A stretch of 64,000 nucleotides of DNA from JAMLHH01 sp037189845 (GTDB lineage Bacteria; Bacteroidota; Bacteroidia; Chitinophagales; JADIYW01): NCBI GenBank assembly GCA_037189845.1, contig JBBCIS010000001.1, forward strand, positions 620,001 through 684,000, written 5' to 3'. The notes below the pieces were generated by a model, which was not told the origin of the DNA, searched no databases, and saw nothing but the letters and a program-made list of their open reading frames with translations. Numbering within the stretch: position 1 is the stretch's first letter; the number at the start of each line of letters is the position of its first letter. Shown here piece after piece: positions 24,773-33,287 of this stretch. Both the position numbers and the translations under genes were made by a program.

Positions 24773-26167
24773 TTATTTTGCCAGTTGTTCTGACAGCCTA
24801 TGTGCCAGAGACATAATGGTCAGTGACGGATTAATACCCGGTGCATTCGGGAAAACACTGGAATCACAGATGTAAAGATTCTCCATGCCGTGAACATTGA
24901 ATTCCGGAGAAACTACAGAATTTTTACCATCCGTACCCATCGTGCAGCCGCCCATCAGGTGCAGTCCGAATGACATGTGGGATTCGTACACTTCATAAGC
25001 TCCGGCTTGCTTGAGAATGTTGCGGATAGCATCATGACCTTTTGTTTTGCGGAGATTATCCTGATCCGTCATTGGCTTGTGAATGCTGAGCTTCCCTTTT
25101 TTATCTACTTTGATTTCACCGATGTTTTCATCTCTTACGGCTACTTCCACACATTGCATATAGCGGTAGCGTTTCATGAAATCGTGGTGCTGTGCACCTC
25201 TCACTGTGAAGAGCATACTGGTCGATACGGGAGAGCTGAACACGTTTTCCAGCTTGAATCCGTTGGCTCTGAAATTCGGATCTTTGGATGCTACGGACTG
25301 GAAATATAATCTGTGTGCATCCACATATTCTTTCTGGAAGCCAAACCACATGAACTGTGGATGAGTGGCAAATTTTTTACCTAAAGCAGGTAATTGATGC
25401 TGAAATCCGGACATCAGCATCATACGGGTCGAACCGAATGCGCCACCAGCCAGGATAACTTTTTTAGCTTTGAATTCTACTGCTTTTTTGGAGCCCAGCA
25501 AGCCCTGAAAACCTTTGACAGTCACGCCGTCCTTCTGATGCTGTATCTGTGTAATTTCGACTTCAGCTTCCACTTTCAGGCCTGTTTTTTCAGCTTTTTG
25601 TACGAAAGCGACCATAGAGCTCTGTTTGGAATCTCTGTGACAGCCTCCTAAGCATGTGATACAGTCGTTGCCTTGCTCGCGTCCGCAGTCATGCTGGCCA
25701 CGACGGAGATAACCCCATTTGTAACCCAACGCGTCACACGCTTTCACGAAAAGATTGGCATTGCCGTTGCGCTCATTCTTAGAGAATGTGTGCAGCTCCA
25801 GATCGCTTTCTATCTGAGTATAATGTCTGTCCATACCTTCCTGGGTGAAATAATTGACTCCGGATTCAGATTTCCAGTCATTGAGCGCGATATCATCAAA
25901 ACGATCCATCAGGCACTGATACATGATAGATGAGCCACCTACCAGGCGCCCTCTGAGAAAACCCATCTTTGCCTGGTTGTCAAACTCAATCCCGCCGCCC
26001 CAGTACAATTCTGCCGATGCTTCAGCTTCTGTCTCAGGGAATGTGTTTTTACGGTAAAATTTCCCTGCTTCCAGCAAGAGGACTTTTGCACCCGAATTGT
26101 GCAGGTAATACGCCAGTGTACCACCTCCTGCGCCCGAACCGACAATGATGAAATCGTAGTAACTCAT
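24773..26167 (-). CDS. GMC-family FAD-dependent oxidoreductase
   Basis: The start is placed at the ATG at 26165-26167 (MSYYDFIIVGSGAGGG), because the longer open frame overlaps the upstream gene and the FAD-binding fold starts here; the product is 464 aa. The dinucleotide loop GSGAGGGTLAYYL is at the N-terminus, then GRLVGGSSIMY, a cysteine-rich block (CGREQGNDCITCLGGCH, about residues 170-190) and the C-terminal GMC signature (HLMGGCTMG; DSSVFPNAPGINPSLTI). GMC enzymes oxidise alcohols. The gene begins 11 bp after the aldehyde dehydrogenase stop, so the pair could turn an alcohol into an acid. Confidence 0.88.
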   Translation of the reverse strand: MSYYDFIIVGSGAGGGTLAYYLHNSGAKVLLLEAGKFYRKNTFPETEAEASAELYWGGGIEFDNQAKMGFLRGRLVGGSSIMYQCLMDRFDDIALNDWKSESGVNYFTQEGMDRHYTQIESDLELHTFSKNERNGNANLFVKACDALGYKWGYLRRGQHDCGREQGNDCITCLGGCHRDSKQSSMVAFVQKAEKTGLKVEAEVEITQIQHQKDGVTVKGFQGLLGSKKAVEFKAKKVILAGGAFGSTRMMLMSGFQHQLPALGKKFATHPQFMWFGFQKEYVDAHRLYFQSVASKDPNFRANGFKLENVFSSPVSTSMLFTVRGAQHHDFMKRYRYMQCVEVAVRDENIGEIKVDKKGKLSIHKPMTDQDNLRKTKGHDAIRNILKQAGAYEVYESHMSFGLHLMGGCTMGTDGKNSVVSPEFNVHGMENLYICDSSVFPNAPGINPSLTIMSLAHRLSEQLAK

Positions 26168-26178
26168 AGTGTTTTTTC

Positions 26179-27750
26179 TTATAGTTTTTGTTTCTTTCCG
26201 ATAGAGTCTGCTTTGATACCGTTGATGGCAAATTTGAGCCATTTTTTAGGTTTGCTGAAATATCCCGCAGTGATATTGCCTAAGATTTCAGCTTTCTCTT
26301 TTGTGAACGGATACCATTGTAATTCGATCAAATCACTTTGTTTTTCAATGATAACAGATTTCAGGTTGCAGAAAGTCAACAAACCATCTTCTCCTTTAAA
26401 TCTGCCTATTCCACTGTCTTTTACACCACCAAAAGGTAAATATGGATTGGCTTCGTTGATCATGTGGTTGTTGATACATACGTTGCCCACGACCAGTGCA
26501 CGGGCTACTCTTTCGCCGCGCTTCATATCACTCGTCCACACAGAGCCACCCAGGCCGTAAGGGGAATCGTTGGCCATACGGATAGCTTCTTCTTCCGTTT
26601 TAAATTTGAAAACCGCGATCGTCGGACCAAATGTTTCTTCAGATGCAATTTTCATATCTGTTGTACAGTTGTCCACGATAGTAGGCAACATGTGATGAGA
26701 TCCTTTTTGTGTGATACCTCCGCAAAGCAGTCTCGCACCTTTAGCTAAAGCATCTTCGATGTGCTCTTCTATCAATGCTACCTGAAAATCTGCTGTGATA
26801 GCACCCACGTCACAATCTTCCGGAGAAGTAGTATCTCTGCCCGGATGAGAAGTTTTCAGCAGCTTGGTTTTAGTGACCAGCTCACCTACAAATTTGTCAT
26901 AAATACCTTCCTGTACGTACAATCTTTCGATACCGGTACAGTTTTGTCCGGCATTGGTGAAAGCTCCCCACATCACACCATTGACTGTCCTGTCCATGTT
27001 GATATCGTCAAATACAATAGAAGGGTCTTTTCCACCCAGTTCCAGATCAACAGGAATCAATTGCTCCGCACAAAGTGCCATGATACGCTTACCTGTACGC
27101 ACGCTGCCCGTGAAGTGGATTTTGTCCGGACGAAGCTTGATGAGCTCAGCGCCGGCAGTTTTACCTCCACAGACTACCTGGATCGCATCTTTCATGAAAC
27201 CGCTGTTCTCAAAGAAATGTTTCCATAACGGTTGGAGAGGAGTGACCTCACTTGGCTTGACCACTACAGAATTACCTGCCAGAAATGACATGATCGCAGG
27301 AACAATAACCTGATAAAAAGGGAAATTCCACGGTGTGATGACCATGATAGTTCCCAGAGGCTCTTTCCATTGGCGGGCTTTTTTGCCCATCAGGAAGATA
27401 GGGACCGGTAGCTTTTTATCAGCCAGCACCTTTGGAGCCAGCTTTTTGTACACGTCTATTACGTCACAGATTTCAAAAACCTCTGCGGCGAAAGCATCTG
27501 TACGTGCTTTGCCGGTTTCAGCGATGATATTATCTAAGATAAAATCCTGATTTTTCAGTACATATTCTAAGATTTTATCGACCTCTTTGATTCTATCTTC
27601 AAGGGACATTGCCTTAATGATGGGTTGCATCTGGCGAGCAGTGTCCATGATTTTTTTCAGCTCAGCAACACTTGGGTCCGGCAACTCATATAGCACCTTT
27701 CCGGTAATGGGACTTTTGACTATTGTAGTTGTAGAAATTTGATTTTCCAT
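26179..27750 (-). CDS. NAD(P)-dependent aldehyde dehydrogenase
   Basis: A 523-aa ALDH superfamily enzyme. The catalytic Cys271 sits in NAGQNCTGIER and the general base E237 in LELGGKDPS; ITPWNFPFYQ (about 139-148) is the conserved NAD-binding segment and HFTGSVRTGKRI the Rossmann loop. It oxidises an aldehyde to the acid. The C-terminal extension beyond the usual end is hydrophobic and basic and may be a membrane-contact tail, as in fatty aldehyde dehydrogenases; that is inference. It is the first gene of a two-gene operon with the GMC oxidoreductase. A -7 element and a palindromic operator lie upstream. Confidence 0.9.
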   Translation of the reverse strand: MENQISTTTIVKSPITGKVLYELPDPSVAELKKIMDTARQMQPIIKAMSLEDRIKEVDKILEYVLKNQDFILDNIIAETGKARTDAFAAEVFEICDVIDVYKKLAPKVLADKKLPVPIFLMGKKARQWKEPLGTIMVITPWNFPFYQVIVPAIMSFLAGNSVVVKPSEVTPLQPLWKHFFENSGFMKDAIQVVCGGKTAGAELIKLRPDKIHFTGSVRTGKRIMALCAEQLIPVDLELGGKDPSIVFDDINMDRTVNGVMWGAFTNAGQNCTGIERLYVQEGIYDKFVGELVTKTKLLKTSHPGRDTTSPEDCDVGAITADFQVALIEEHIEDALAKGARLLCGGITQKGSHHMLPTIVDNCTTDMKIASEETFGPTIAVFKFKTEEEAIRMANDSPYGLGGSVWTSDMKRGERVARALVVGNVCINNHMINEANPYLPFGGVKDSGIGRFKGEDGLLTFCNLKSVIIEKQSDLIELQWYPFTKEKAEILGNITAGYFSKPKKWLKFAINGIKADSIGKKQKL

Positions 27751-27779
27751 GTTGTTAAAGTATAGTGATTATAAGTAAT

Positions 27780-27787
27780 CAAAAATA
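27780..27787 (-). promoter_or_regulatory. -7 element of the aldehyde dehydrogenase operon
   Basis: The minus strand reads TATTTTTG, an exact TAnnTTTG match, 30 bp upstream of the start codon. No clear TTG lies at the expected -33 distance, which would fit a promoter that needs an activator. Confidence 0.5.
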
Positions 27788-27842
27788 GGGATTTACCTTG
27801 TAATAAATATCAGTTTTTTCAATTGGTAAATATCGATTTACA

Positions 27843-27857
27843 AACAAACTGTTTGTT
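27843..27857. promoter_or_regulatory. 15-bp palindromic operator, TetR-like
   Basis: AACAAACTGTTTGTT is a perfect 7-1-7 inverted repeat, 56 bp upstream of the -7 element of the aldehyde dehydrogenase/GMC operon. Its form resembles operators of TetR-family regulators of lipid or alcohol metabolism. No regulator gene is adjacent. Confidence 0.5.
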
Positions 27858-27883
27858 ATAAATTAGCCGGATTTTATTTCGGG

Positions 27884-28022
27884 CGGCTTTTCGGGCTATC
27901 ACTACATCTTTCCGCCGCAGTCAGAGGCGGCTTCGTGGTCATTGAGTCAATAGAAATATCGTTCGAAGCCCACAAAGTGCGGCGGATGATATTCTGTTCT
28001 ATCCCGGCCGCAGCGGAGCTGT
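27884..28022. repeat. GC-rich dispersed repeat fragment
   Basis: This stretch of the 27751-28113 gap is richer in G+C than its surroundings and contains several inverted pairs: CCGCCGC (27912) with GCGGCGG (27979), or CCGCC with GGCGG (27926). It shares CGTGGTCATTGAGT with the CGTGGTCACTGAGT part of the element near 33.25 kb. I recall similar text as a common dispersed intergenic sequence in Bacteroidota. No coding frame is supported. Confidence 0.45.
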
Positions 28023-28113
28023 ATGCTGATGGGTTGTAGTTATGATTGGATACTCTGTACTAGCGGGGGGCGCACTAATATGATGAAATTGTACTTAATG
28101 ATTTTCGTATCTA

Positions 28114-28662
28114 TCATCTGCCATGTTTTCTATTTTCCCAATCAGTCCTTTTTAGCTCAAACCAGTTTGTCATATCTCCTTCATAATCGAATGCTTCCTG
28201 AATCTCAAAACCCAGCTTGTTCAATACCTTTTGTGAGTTGGTGTTTTTAACATCAGTAATTGCGAAAATGGAATCTGTTTTTAAATTTTGAAATCCATAA
28301 TCTATTACAGCGATAGAAGATTCCGTCGCAAATCCTTTGCCCCAATGTTTTCTTTTAAACCGGTAACCCAGCTCGTAAAAATCCTTGTGATGATTGAGTA
28401 GTTCCCTGAAATATTTTAAACCAGACCAGCCTATACATTCATTGGTAGATTTCTCAACAACTGCCCAGCGTGAAATTCCATTTTCCAGATATTGCTTTTT
28501 CAACATTTGGATGATTTGATTGATTTCTTCCATAGATTTTACAGGCTTGTTTTCAATATACAGATGAACTTCCGGGTCAGAGTCCATTTCAAACAAATCG
28601 ACGTTATCTGTAAATTCTACCTCTCTTAAAATCAGTCTTTCTGTTTCTGCAAATATTTTCAT
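28114..28662 (-). CDS. GNAT N-acetyltransferase, RimJ/RimL-like
   Basis: A 182-aa protein starting ETERLILREVEFTDN, the usual opening of RimJ/RimL-type acetyltransferases. The acetyl-CoA-binding part reads YRFKRKHWGKGFATESS (RxxxGxG/A pattern, about residues 95-111), and the C-terminal helix-strand NTNSQKVLNKLGFE is typical. It transfers acetyl from acetyl-CoA to an amine or to a protein N-terminus; the substrate is unknown. It lies 33 bp downstream of nhaC and may be co-transcribed. Confidence 0.88.
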   Translation of the reverse strand: MKIFAETERLILREVEFTDNVDLFEMDSDPEVHLYIENKPVKSMEEINQIIQMLKKQYLENGISRWAVVEKSTNECIGWSGLKYFRELLNHHKDFYELGYRFKRKHWGKGFATESSIAVIDYGFQNLKTDSIFAITDVKNTNSQKVLNKLGFEIQEAFDYEGDMTNWFELKRTDWENRKHGR

Positions 28663-28695
28663 GCTGATTGTTTGTGGAAAATAACAAGGTAGAAA

Positions 28696-30180
28696 TTATA
28701 CTTGACCTGGCACTAAAACGGATTCTTCATGACCTTTTGGCAACCTTCTGATCTTTATTTTGAACAGACTGAAAGCAATAGACATCAACGGACTGATGAT
28801 ATTGAAAAAACAATACGGAGCAAATGCCAGCGTCGGCACACCCAACACACTTGCCTGGTATGCCCCACAGGTATTCCACGGGACTAATACGCTCGTCACT
28901 GTACCTCCGTCTTCCAGAGAACGGCTCAGGTTTTCAGGAGCCAGACCTTTTTCTTTGTAAGCTTCTTTGTACATCCTTCCCGGAATCAGGATGGATAAAT
29001 ATTGATCTGATGCCAGAATGTTTGTAGAAAAGCAGGAAATGACTGTTGCTGTTACTAAAGAAGTATCGCTTTTTGCCAGCTTTAATATCTGATTGGTGAT
29101 GCTTTTCAGAAAGTTACAGGCGTCCAGTGTACCTCCGAACATCATTGCTGCAACAATCAGCCATACTGTTCCCAGCATGCCTGCCATGCCACTGGAAGAT
29201 AACAAGTTTTTCAGTAGCGGATTTTCAGTCGGGATTTCTATGCTTACGGTCATCGCATCCATGACGACTCTGTACATGGCTTCTGCTACCGGCAGACTGG
29301 AATCCGCCATAGCATGTAATAGATCAGACTGGAATATCAATGCAAAAACTGCTCCCAGCAAGGTGCCTATAATCAATGCAGGAATCGCCGGCATGTTTTT
29401 GATGATCAGAAAAATGACCAGTATAGGTACTATGAACAGGACAGGGGAGATGTAAAAGGTGCTTTTCAGACTGACTAGTACATTTTCAATATCAGATACA
29501 TTGACACTGGTATCATAATTCCAGCCTATTACAAAATAGATGAGCAGTGCCAGAATAATGCTCGGAATGTTGGTCAGCAGCATATACTTTATATGATGAA
29601 ACAATGGAATTCCAGCCATTGCAGCGGCCATATTGGTTGTTTCAGAAAGTGGAGAGATCTTATCTCCGAAATATGCCCCGGAAATCACAGCTCCGGCTAC
29701 CAATGCTTCATTATATCCCAAAGCTTTCCCGACTCCGAATAATGCTACACCTACGGTGGCTACTGTAGACCATGAGCTTCCTGTAGAGACAGATACAAAA
29801 ATACATATCAAACAGGTTGCAAAAAGGAAAAAAGTAGGGTCTAAAAGTTGTAAGCCGTAATAAATCATGGCGGGGACGATACCGGCAATCATCCATGCTC
29901 CCGAAAGCGCACCTATCAGCAGAAGCAAAATAATGGCTTGCGTGGTAGAGCTGATACCATTGATGATGCCGTCTTCTATCTGCTGCCAGCTGAAACCCTC
30001 TGTTACACCGACCAAAGCTGCTACCGCTGCACTAAAAATGAGTATAATCTGATTGGAACCGTCTATAGATGCATCCTGATATACAAGAATAACGTTGATA
30101 CCTAAAAGTGCAATCAGCACCACGACAGGTATCATTGCTTTGTAAAAAGGAGGGACGTGGTTAGGTGTAGCTTTGGTCAT
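28696..30180 (-). CDS. nhaC: Na+/H+ antiporter NhaC family
   Basis: A 494-aa protein with about 11-12 hydrophobic segments. Family blocks are visible: GALSGAWMIAGIVPAMIYYG, VSTGSSWSTVATVGVAL (the TGSSW motif), SGAYFGDKISPLSETTNMAAA (the GDKISPLSDT-type motif) and the late NILASDQYLSILIPGRMY with GTVTSVLVPWNTCGAYQ. Some NhaC-family members are amino-acid/Na+ exchangers (for example malate/lactate type), so the exact ions are inferred. It is the second proton antiporter in the window, from a different family than the one at 11.6-12.9 kb. Confidence 0.92.
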   Translation of the reverse strand: MTKATPNHVPPFYKAMIPVVVLIALLGINVILVYQDASIDGSNQIILIFSAAVAALVGVTEGFSWQQIEDGIINGISSTTQAIILLLLIGALSGAWMIAGIVPAMIYYGLQLLDPTFFLFATCLICIFVSVSTGSSWSTVATVGVALFGVGKALGYNEALVAGAVISGAYFGDKISPLSETTNMAAAMAGIPLFHHIKYMLLTNIPSIILALLIYFVIGWNYDTSVNVSDIENVLVSLKSTFYISPVLFIVPILVIFLIIKNMPAIPALIIGTLLGAVFALIFQSDLLHAMADSSLPVAEAMYRVVMDAMTVSIEIPTENPLLKNLLSSSGMAGMLGTVWLIVAAMMFGGTLDACNFLKSITNQILKLAKSDTSLVTATVISCFSTNILASDQYLSILIPGRMYKEAYKEKGLAPENLSRSLEDGGTVTSVLVPWNTCGAYQASVLGVPTLAFAPYCFFNIISPLMSIAFSLFKIKIRRLPKGHEESVLVPGQV

Positions 30181-30314
30181 AAAGTGAATTTAGAAAGATG
30201 CATTCATATTGTTACCAAGGTGAGGATGATTTATTCTTTAAAAACCTTATAGAGAAGTAAATTCTGTGTAAAAGGAGCATTATATTTTTTGAGGAGAGAA
30301 AATGACCTCGAAGA

Positions 30315-30475
30315 GATCTAATGTTTATAGCATATTGGGTCAGCGAGTGTATTCGTCCCGTTAGGCGGGACGTATCTCGTGCAATAATTTCTTTTCTATA
30401 AACATAGAATCCCATCGGGATTATTTATTGCATACCCAATAAATCCTGCCTCAAACTTGCCGCGAAAATTTAAGT
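30315..30475. repeat. dispersed palindromic repeat, copy 2 (other copy at 6303)
   Basis: It matches 6303-6470 over its full length in the same orientation. The inverted pair ATGTTTATAG/CTATAAACAT is preserved (30321-30330 and 30396-30405). The hairpin AATCCC-ATC-GGGATT (30408-30422) replaces the longer one of copy 1, and TATTGGGT (30333-30340) can pair with ACCCAATA (30433-30440). It lies in the 30181-30625 gap, whose only other recognisable site is the -7 element at 30601. Confidence 0.65.
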
Positions 30476-30600
30476 AGAACTTAAAGGAATATTTACAAGA
30501 TAATTTTTAATGTGATGTCGTTTAGTTCGCAAAATGTCATGTTGTGAGCAACATAATTATAAAATGTACTTTAACTAGACGAAATTGAATTTTAACCATT

Positions 30601-30608
30601 TATTTTTG
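30601..30608 (+). promoter_or_regulatory. -7 element upstream of the 30626 gene
   Basis: TATTTTTG matches TAnnTTTG exactly and lies 17 bp before the ATG. No clear -33 TTG is at the usual distance. Confidence 0.45.
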
Positions 30609-30625
30609 TCAGTAAACGCGCAAAA

Positions 30626-31126
30626 ATGAAAACGATCATATCGGTTTTTTTAGGACTGATTCTTTGTGTCTTTGCAAAAGCAGAGGATGCTGATACCTGT
30701 GGAATCATGGATTATCCAAAGCTTTACGTGGGAATGAATTTTGAAGAATTTTCAGACCATATAGATATTTTCGGAATGAGTTTTTTTACTGATGAGAAAA
30801 AGCATCAGGTGCTTGGATATCTTTTTTTGAATGAATCTGATGTCAACAGGCTGGATTTTGTTTTTGAAGTAGATAGCTGGAAAATAAAACCTGTAGAAGT
30901 GATTCCTAATGATGCCCGGCTGACTTACCTGATGTTATCTTACAATATGGATATAAATGTAGAGCAAAATCTATTTGGGGAATATGGAGCCCCGACATTA
31001 CAGACGATTCCGGAAACCGGTGAGATCCATGATTTTGACAATCAATGGAAATGTATCAGTATATTGGGCGATCCTGTGAAAATTACTCATATTCACAAGC
31101 GTGTTATGTATGAGATGGGAAAATAA
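30626..31126 (+). CDS. secreted protein of unknown function
   Basis: A 166-aa protein I do not recognise. Residues 1-18 are a signal peptide (IISVFLGLILCVFAKA, cleavage before EDADTC likely). The mature protein is acidic, with predicted alternating strands and a single Cys near its start; the Cys does not sit in a clear lipobox. It is flanked by a dispersed repeat upstream and a convergent G3E GTPase gene downstream, so the context gives no clue. Confidence 0.55.
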   Translation: MKTIISVFLGLILCVFAKAEDADTCGIMDYPKLYVGMNFEEFSDHIDIFGMSFFTDEKKHQVLGYLFLNESDVNRLDFVFEVDSWKIKPVEVIPNDARLTYLMLSYNMDINVEQNLFGEYGAPTLQTIPETGEIHDFDNQWKCISILGDPVKITHIHKRVMYEMGK

Positions 31127-31185
31127 GAGAATGACGAATACTGAATGAATGCTGGCATCGTTTGAGGTTTAAAGTTCAAGGATGG

Positions 31186-32148
31186 CTAACGCATTTCTGC
31201 CATGCATTGTCTGAGCATTTTTTCGAGTCCCTCCGATTTTAGATTTTTTCCTATGAATACGAAACGGCTGACAGGAATTGTATCGGTTTCCCAGTAATCT
31301 CCATTGTCTATGCTGATGTTTTCTCCGACAGACTGAATGATGATTTTATGTTTTATTTCGTTGCCGTTCACAAGTGCTTTGAACCGGAATACATCTTTTG
31401 CCTGTAATCTCAGAAATACCTGTAAACGATGATATAAGAGCTGAATATCAAAGGTCTCTGTAAATCTGAATGAAAGTGCTGTAATTTCACCATGTGAATT
31501 GCTTTCTGTTGCTGTTGTCCTGTCAAGTCGGAAAATCCGTTTGGTGAGCATTTCATTTTTCTGAAACTGAAATATCTGTTCTAAGGGATATTGTCCTTTT
31601 TGCCCGCTGACGATGAGTGCGAGCGGATTGATTTTACGGAGTATATTCTCCAGTTCGAGCAGGTAGCTATCGGTAATCTGGTCTGTTTTATTGATCAGGA
31701 TAATATCGCTGAAAGATATCTGCCGGAGTGCTTCATCGGTTTCCCGCAGCTGATCTTCTATCAGCTCCACATCTACCAGACAGATGACTCTGTGCAGGGG
31801 AAAGTCTGATTTAACTGCCGGGTGATTGGTGAAAGGCAGCACAACTGTAGCCGGATTGGCAATGCCTGTACATTCTATAATCAGCTCATCAAATTCATCT
31901 CTTCTGGAGTGAAGCTGATTGAGTGTCTGGTATAAATCATTATTTAATGTGCAGCACAGGCATCCGTCATTGAGCTCTATCAGCTGGTCATCAGATTTCA
32001 TGATCAGTTCGCCATCTATACTTTCACTGCCTATTTCATTTTCGATAATAGCATATCTGACTGATCTGCGTTCCGATAAAATCGCATTGAGCAGGGTGGT
32101 TTTACCCGCTCCGAGAAATCCGGTCAGTATTGTGGTCGGCTTTATCAT
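31186..32148 (-). CDS. G3E-family GTPase (COG0523), putative metallochaperone
   Basis: A 320-aa GTPase of the CobW/YjiA/ZNG1 group. Walker A GFLGAGKT (10-17), the metal-binding CxCC motif GCLCC (C63, C65, C66), the E-C-T-G segment DELIIECTGIANP, and the G4-like NKTD are all present; the C-terminal CobW_C domain starts near residue 215. COG0523 proteins deliver metal ions, and a zinc-linked subgroup is regulated by Zur. Here the gene follows folE by 10 bp, and folE encodes a zinc enzyme, so delivery of zinc to FolE or a low-zinc response is a plausible role. Paired operators upstream support regulation. Confidence 0.88.
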   Translation of the reverse strand: MIKPTTILTGFLGAGKTTLLNAILSERRSVRYAIIENEIGSESIDGELIMKSDDQLIELNDGCLCCTLNNDLYQTLNQLHSRRDEFDELIIECTGIANPATVVLPFTNHPAVKSDFPLHRVICLVDVELIEDQLRETDEALRQISFSDIILINKTDQITDSYLLELENILRKINPLALIVSGQKGQYPLEQIFQFQKNEMLTKRIFRLDRTTATESNSHGEITALSFRFTETFDIQLLYHRLQVFLRLQAKDVFRFKALVNGNEIKHKIIIQSVGENISIDNGDYWETDTIPVSRFVFIGKNLKSEGLEKMLRQCMAEMR

Positions 32149-32158
32149 GACATTTTTA

Positions 32159-32821
32159 TCAGACGGATGTATTCTTTATCATTTTAAAGAAATCTTCTCT
32201 GAACTCTTTATTTTCAAACTGCCCGGAAAATTCTATAGTACTGGTATAGCTGAATGGGTCTTTGACTCCTCTCATAGATACACATAAATGTTCTGCTTCG
32301 ATGAGAACGATGATATCATTGGTATTCAATGCTTCTTTTAGCTCATTGAAAATCTGGAGTGTCAATCGTTCCTGTACCTGTGGTCTCTGGGAATAATAAT
32401 TGACGATTCTGTTGATTTTGGAAAGACCAATGACTTTACCGGACGAGATGTAGGCGACGTGGGCTTTTCCTCGGATGGGTAGGAAATGGTGTTCACAGGC
32501 AGAGAGGAGGTTAATATTGGACTCTACCAACATTTTGCCATACTGATATTTATTTTCAAAAGTAGATAGCGACGGCTTTGCAGATGGATCCAGCCCTTTG
32601 AAAATTTCTTTCACGTACATTTTGGCGACTCTGTGCGGTGTGCCATTCAGGCTGTCGTCGGTTAAGTCCAATCCGAGTGTTTCCATGATGGCTGCAAAAT
32701 GTTGCTGTATGATTTCAATTTTTTCTTCTTCTGATTTTTCAAAAGCATCCGGCCTTAATGGCGTAGAAACGGATGTCATGGTATGTGTTTCTCCCAGGAT
32801 TTCGTATAGTTCGTTGGACAT
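32159..32821 (-). CDS. folE: GTP cyclohydrolase I
   Basis: A 220-aa enzyme of normal length. The zinc ligands match E. coli FolE almost number for number: C109 and H112 in ACEHHFLPI, C180 in HLCVSMRG. Other family blocks are LNGTPHRVAKMYV and IGLSKINRIV, and the end SYTSTIEFSGQF is typical. It converts GTP to dihydroneopterin triphosphate, the first step to folate. It is first in a two-gene operon with a G3E GTPase, under a promoter flanked by two palindromes. Confidence 0.95.
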   Translation of the reverse strand: MSNELYEILGETHTMTSVSTPLRPDAFEKSEEEKIEIIQQHFAAIMETLGLDLTDDSLNGTPHRVAKMYVKEIFKGLDPSAKPSLSTFENKYQYGKMLVESNINLLSACEHHFLPIRGKAHVAYISSGKVIGLSKINRIVNYYSQRPQVQERLTLQIFNELKEALNTNDIIVLIEAEHLCVSMRGVKDPFSYTSTIEFSGQFENKEFREDFFKMIKNTSV

Positions 32822-32856
32822 GTAAATAGTATTAATGAGAAATTAATAGCAAAATG

Positions 32857-32920
32857 TGCAACTCGGTTGCATAAATGCAAAGGTATAAATATGCGCAATA
32901 AACTTGCAACAGAGTTGCAA
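32857..32920 (-). promoter_or_regulatory. folE promoter with two Fur/Zur-like operators
   Basis: On the minus strand the promoter reads GTTG (32910-32907), 21 nt, TACCTTTG (32885-32878), an exact TAnnTTTG. One operator, TTGCAACAGAGTTGCAA (32904-32920), covers the -33 element. The second, TGCAACTCGGTTGCA (32857-32871), lies just downstream of -7 at the likely start site. Both are perfect palindromes of the form TGCAACnnnGTTGCA. Such an arrangement should block RNA polymerase when occupied. The binding protein is not encoded here; a Zur-type repressor is inferred from the genes controlled. Confidence 0.75.
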
Positions 32921-33052
32921 TTAAATTTATAGAGTGTAGTGGATGTGCGAATTTTGAATGAGACTAATGTGTTGGTAATATTATGTATGTGATTTGTCAT
33001 ATGATGGGTGTGATGGTTAAATTCAGCAAGTAATCACAAAAATTAAATAGTC

Positions 33053-33283
33053 ATAAATCCGCCACGGTGGATACACAATTATCAGGCGTAAGCAAGCGAC
33101 CTTGATAGAGCGAATAACCCACAGCGAGTCCCGATATTTATCGGAAGACGAGCGAGGACTATGAGCGATAGCAGGTAGTCGCTCAAAAACAAAAACTCAA
33201 TTTTGTGAAAATTTTATCCGCCCTCCGCTAAAACGGTGGTTTGTCGTCCGTGGTCACTGAGTAAAATCGAAGTGTGGACTGCG
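33053..33283. repeat. structured dispersed repeat region
   Basis: The 32990-33287 stretch holds no gene. It contains TCCGCCACGGTGGA (33058-33071), a near-perfect palindrome of the type seen at 6398 and in the tRNA copies; CCGATATTTATCGG, a perfect hairpin; TGAGCGA paired with TCGCTCA about 10 nt apart; and AGTCC with GGACT outside them. The right end (CGTGGTCACTGAGT, then ATCGAAGTG) resembles the element near 27.94 kb. It probably represents two adjoining dispersed elements. Confidence 0.5.
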
Positions 33284-33287
33284 GGAC

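Noticed and set aside
25394..27228. Several plus-strand open frames opposite the GMC and aldehyde dehydrogenase genes
   Set aside because: They are antisense to two genes with full catalytic motifs and have no protein likeness of their own.
28023..28250. A 75-codon plus-strand frame at the end of the GNAT gene
   Set aside because: It is antisense to the GNAT acetyltransferase, which has clear motifs; the rest lies in a repeat.
30212..30415. A 67-codon open frame on the minus strand upstream of nhaC
   Set aside because: It runs through the second copy of the dispersed repeat, has no start context, and shows no protein likeness.
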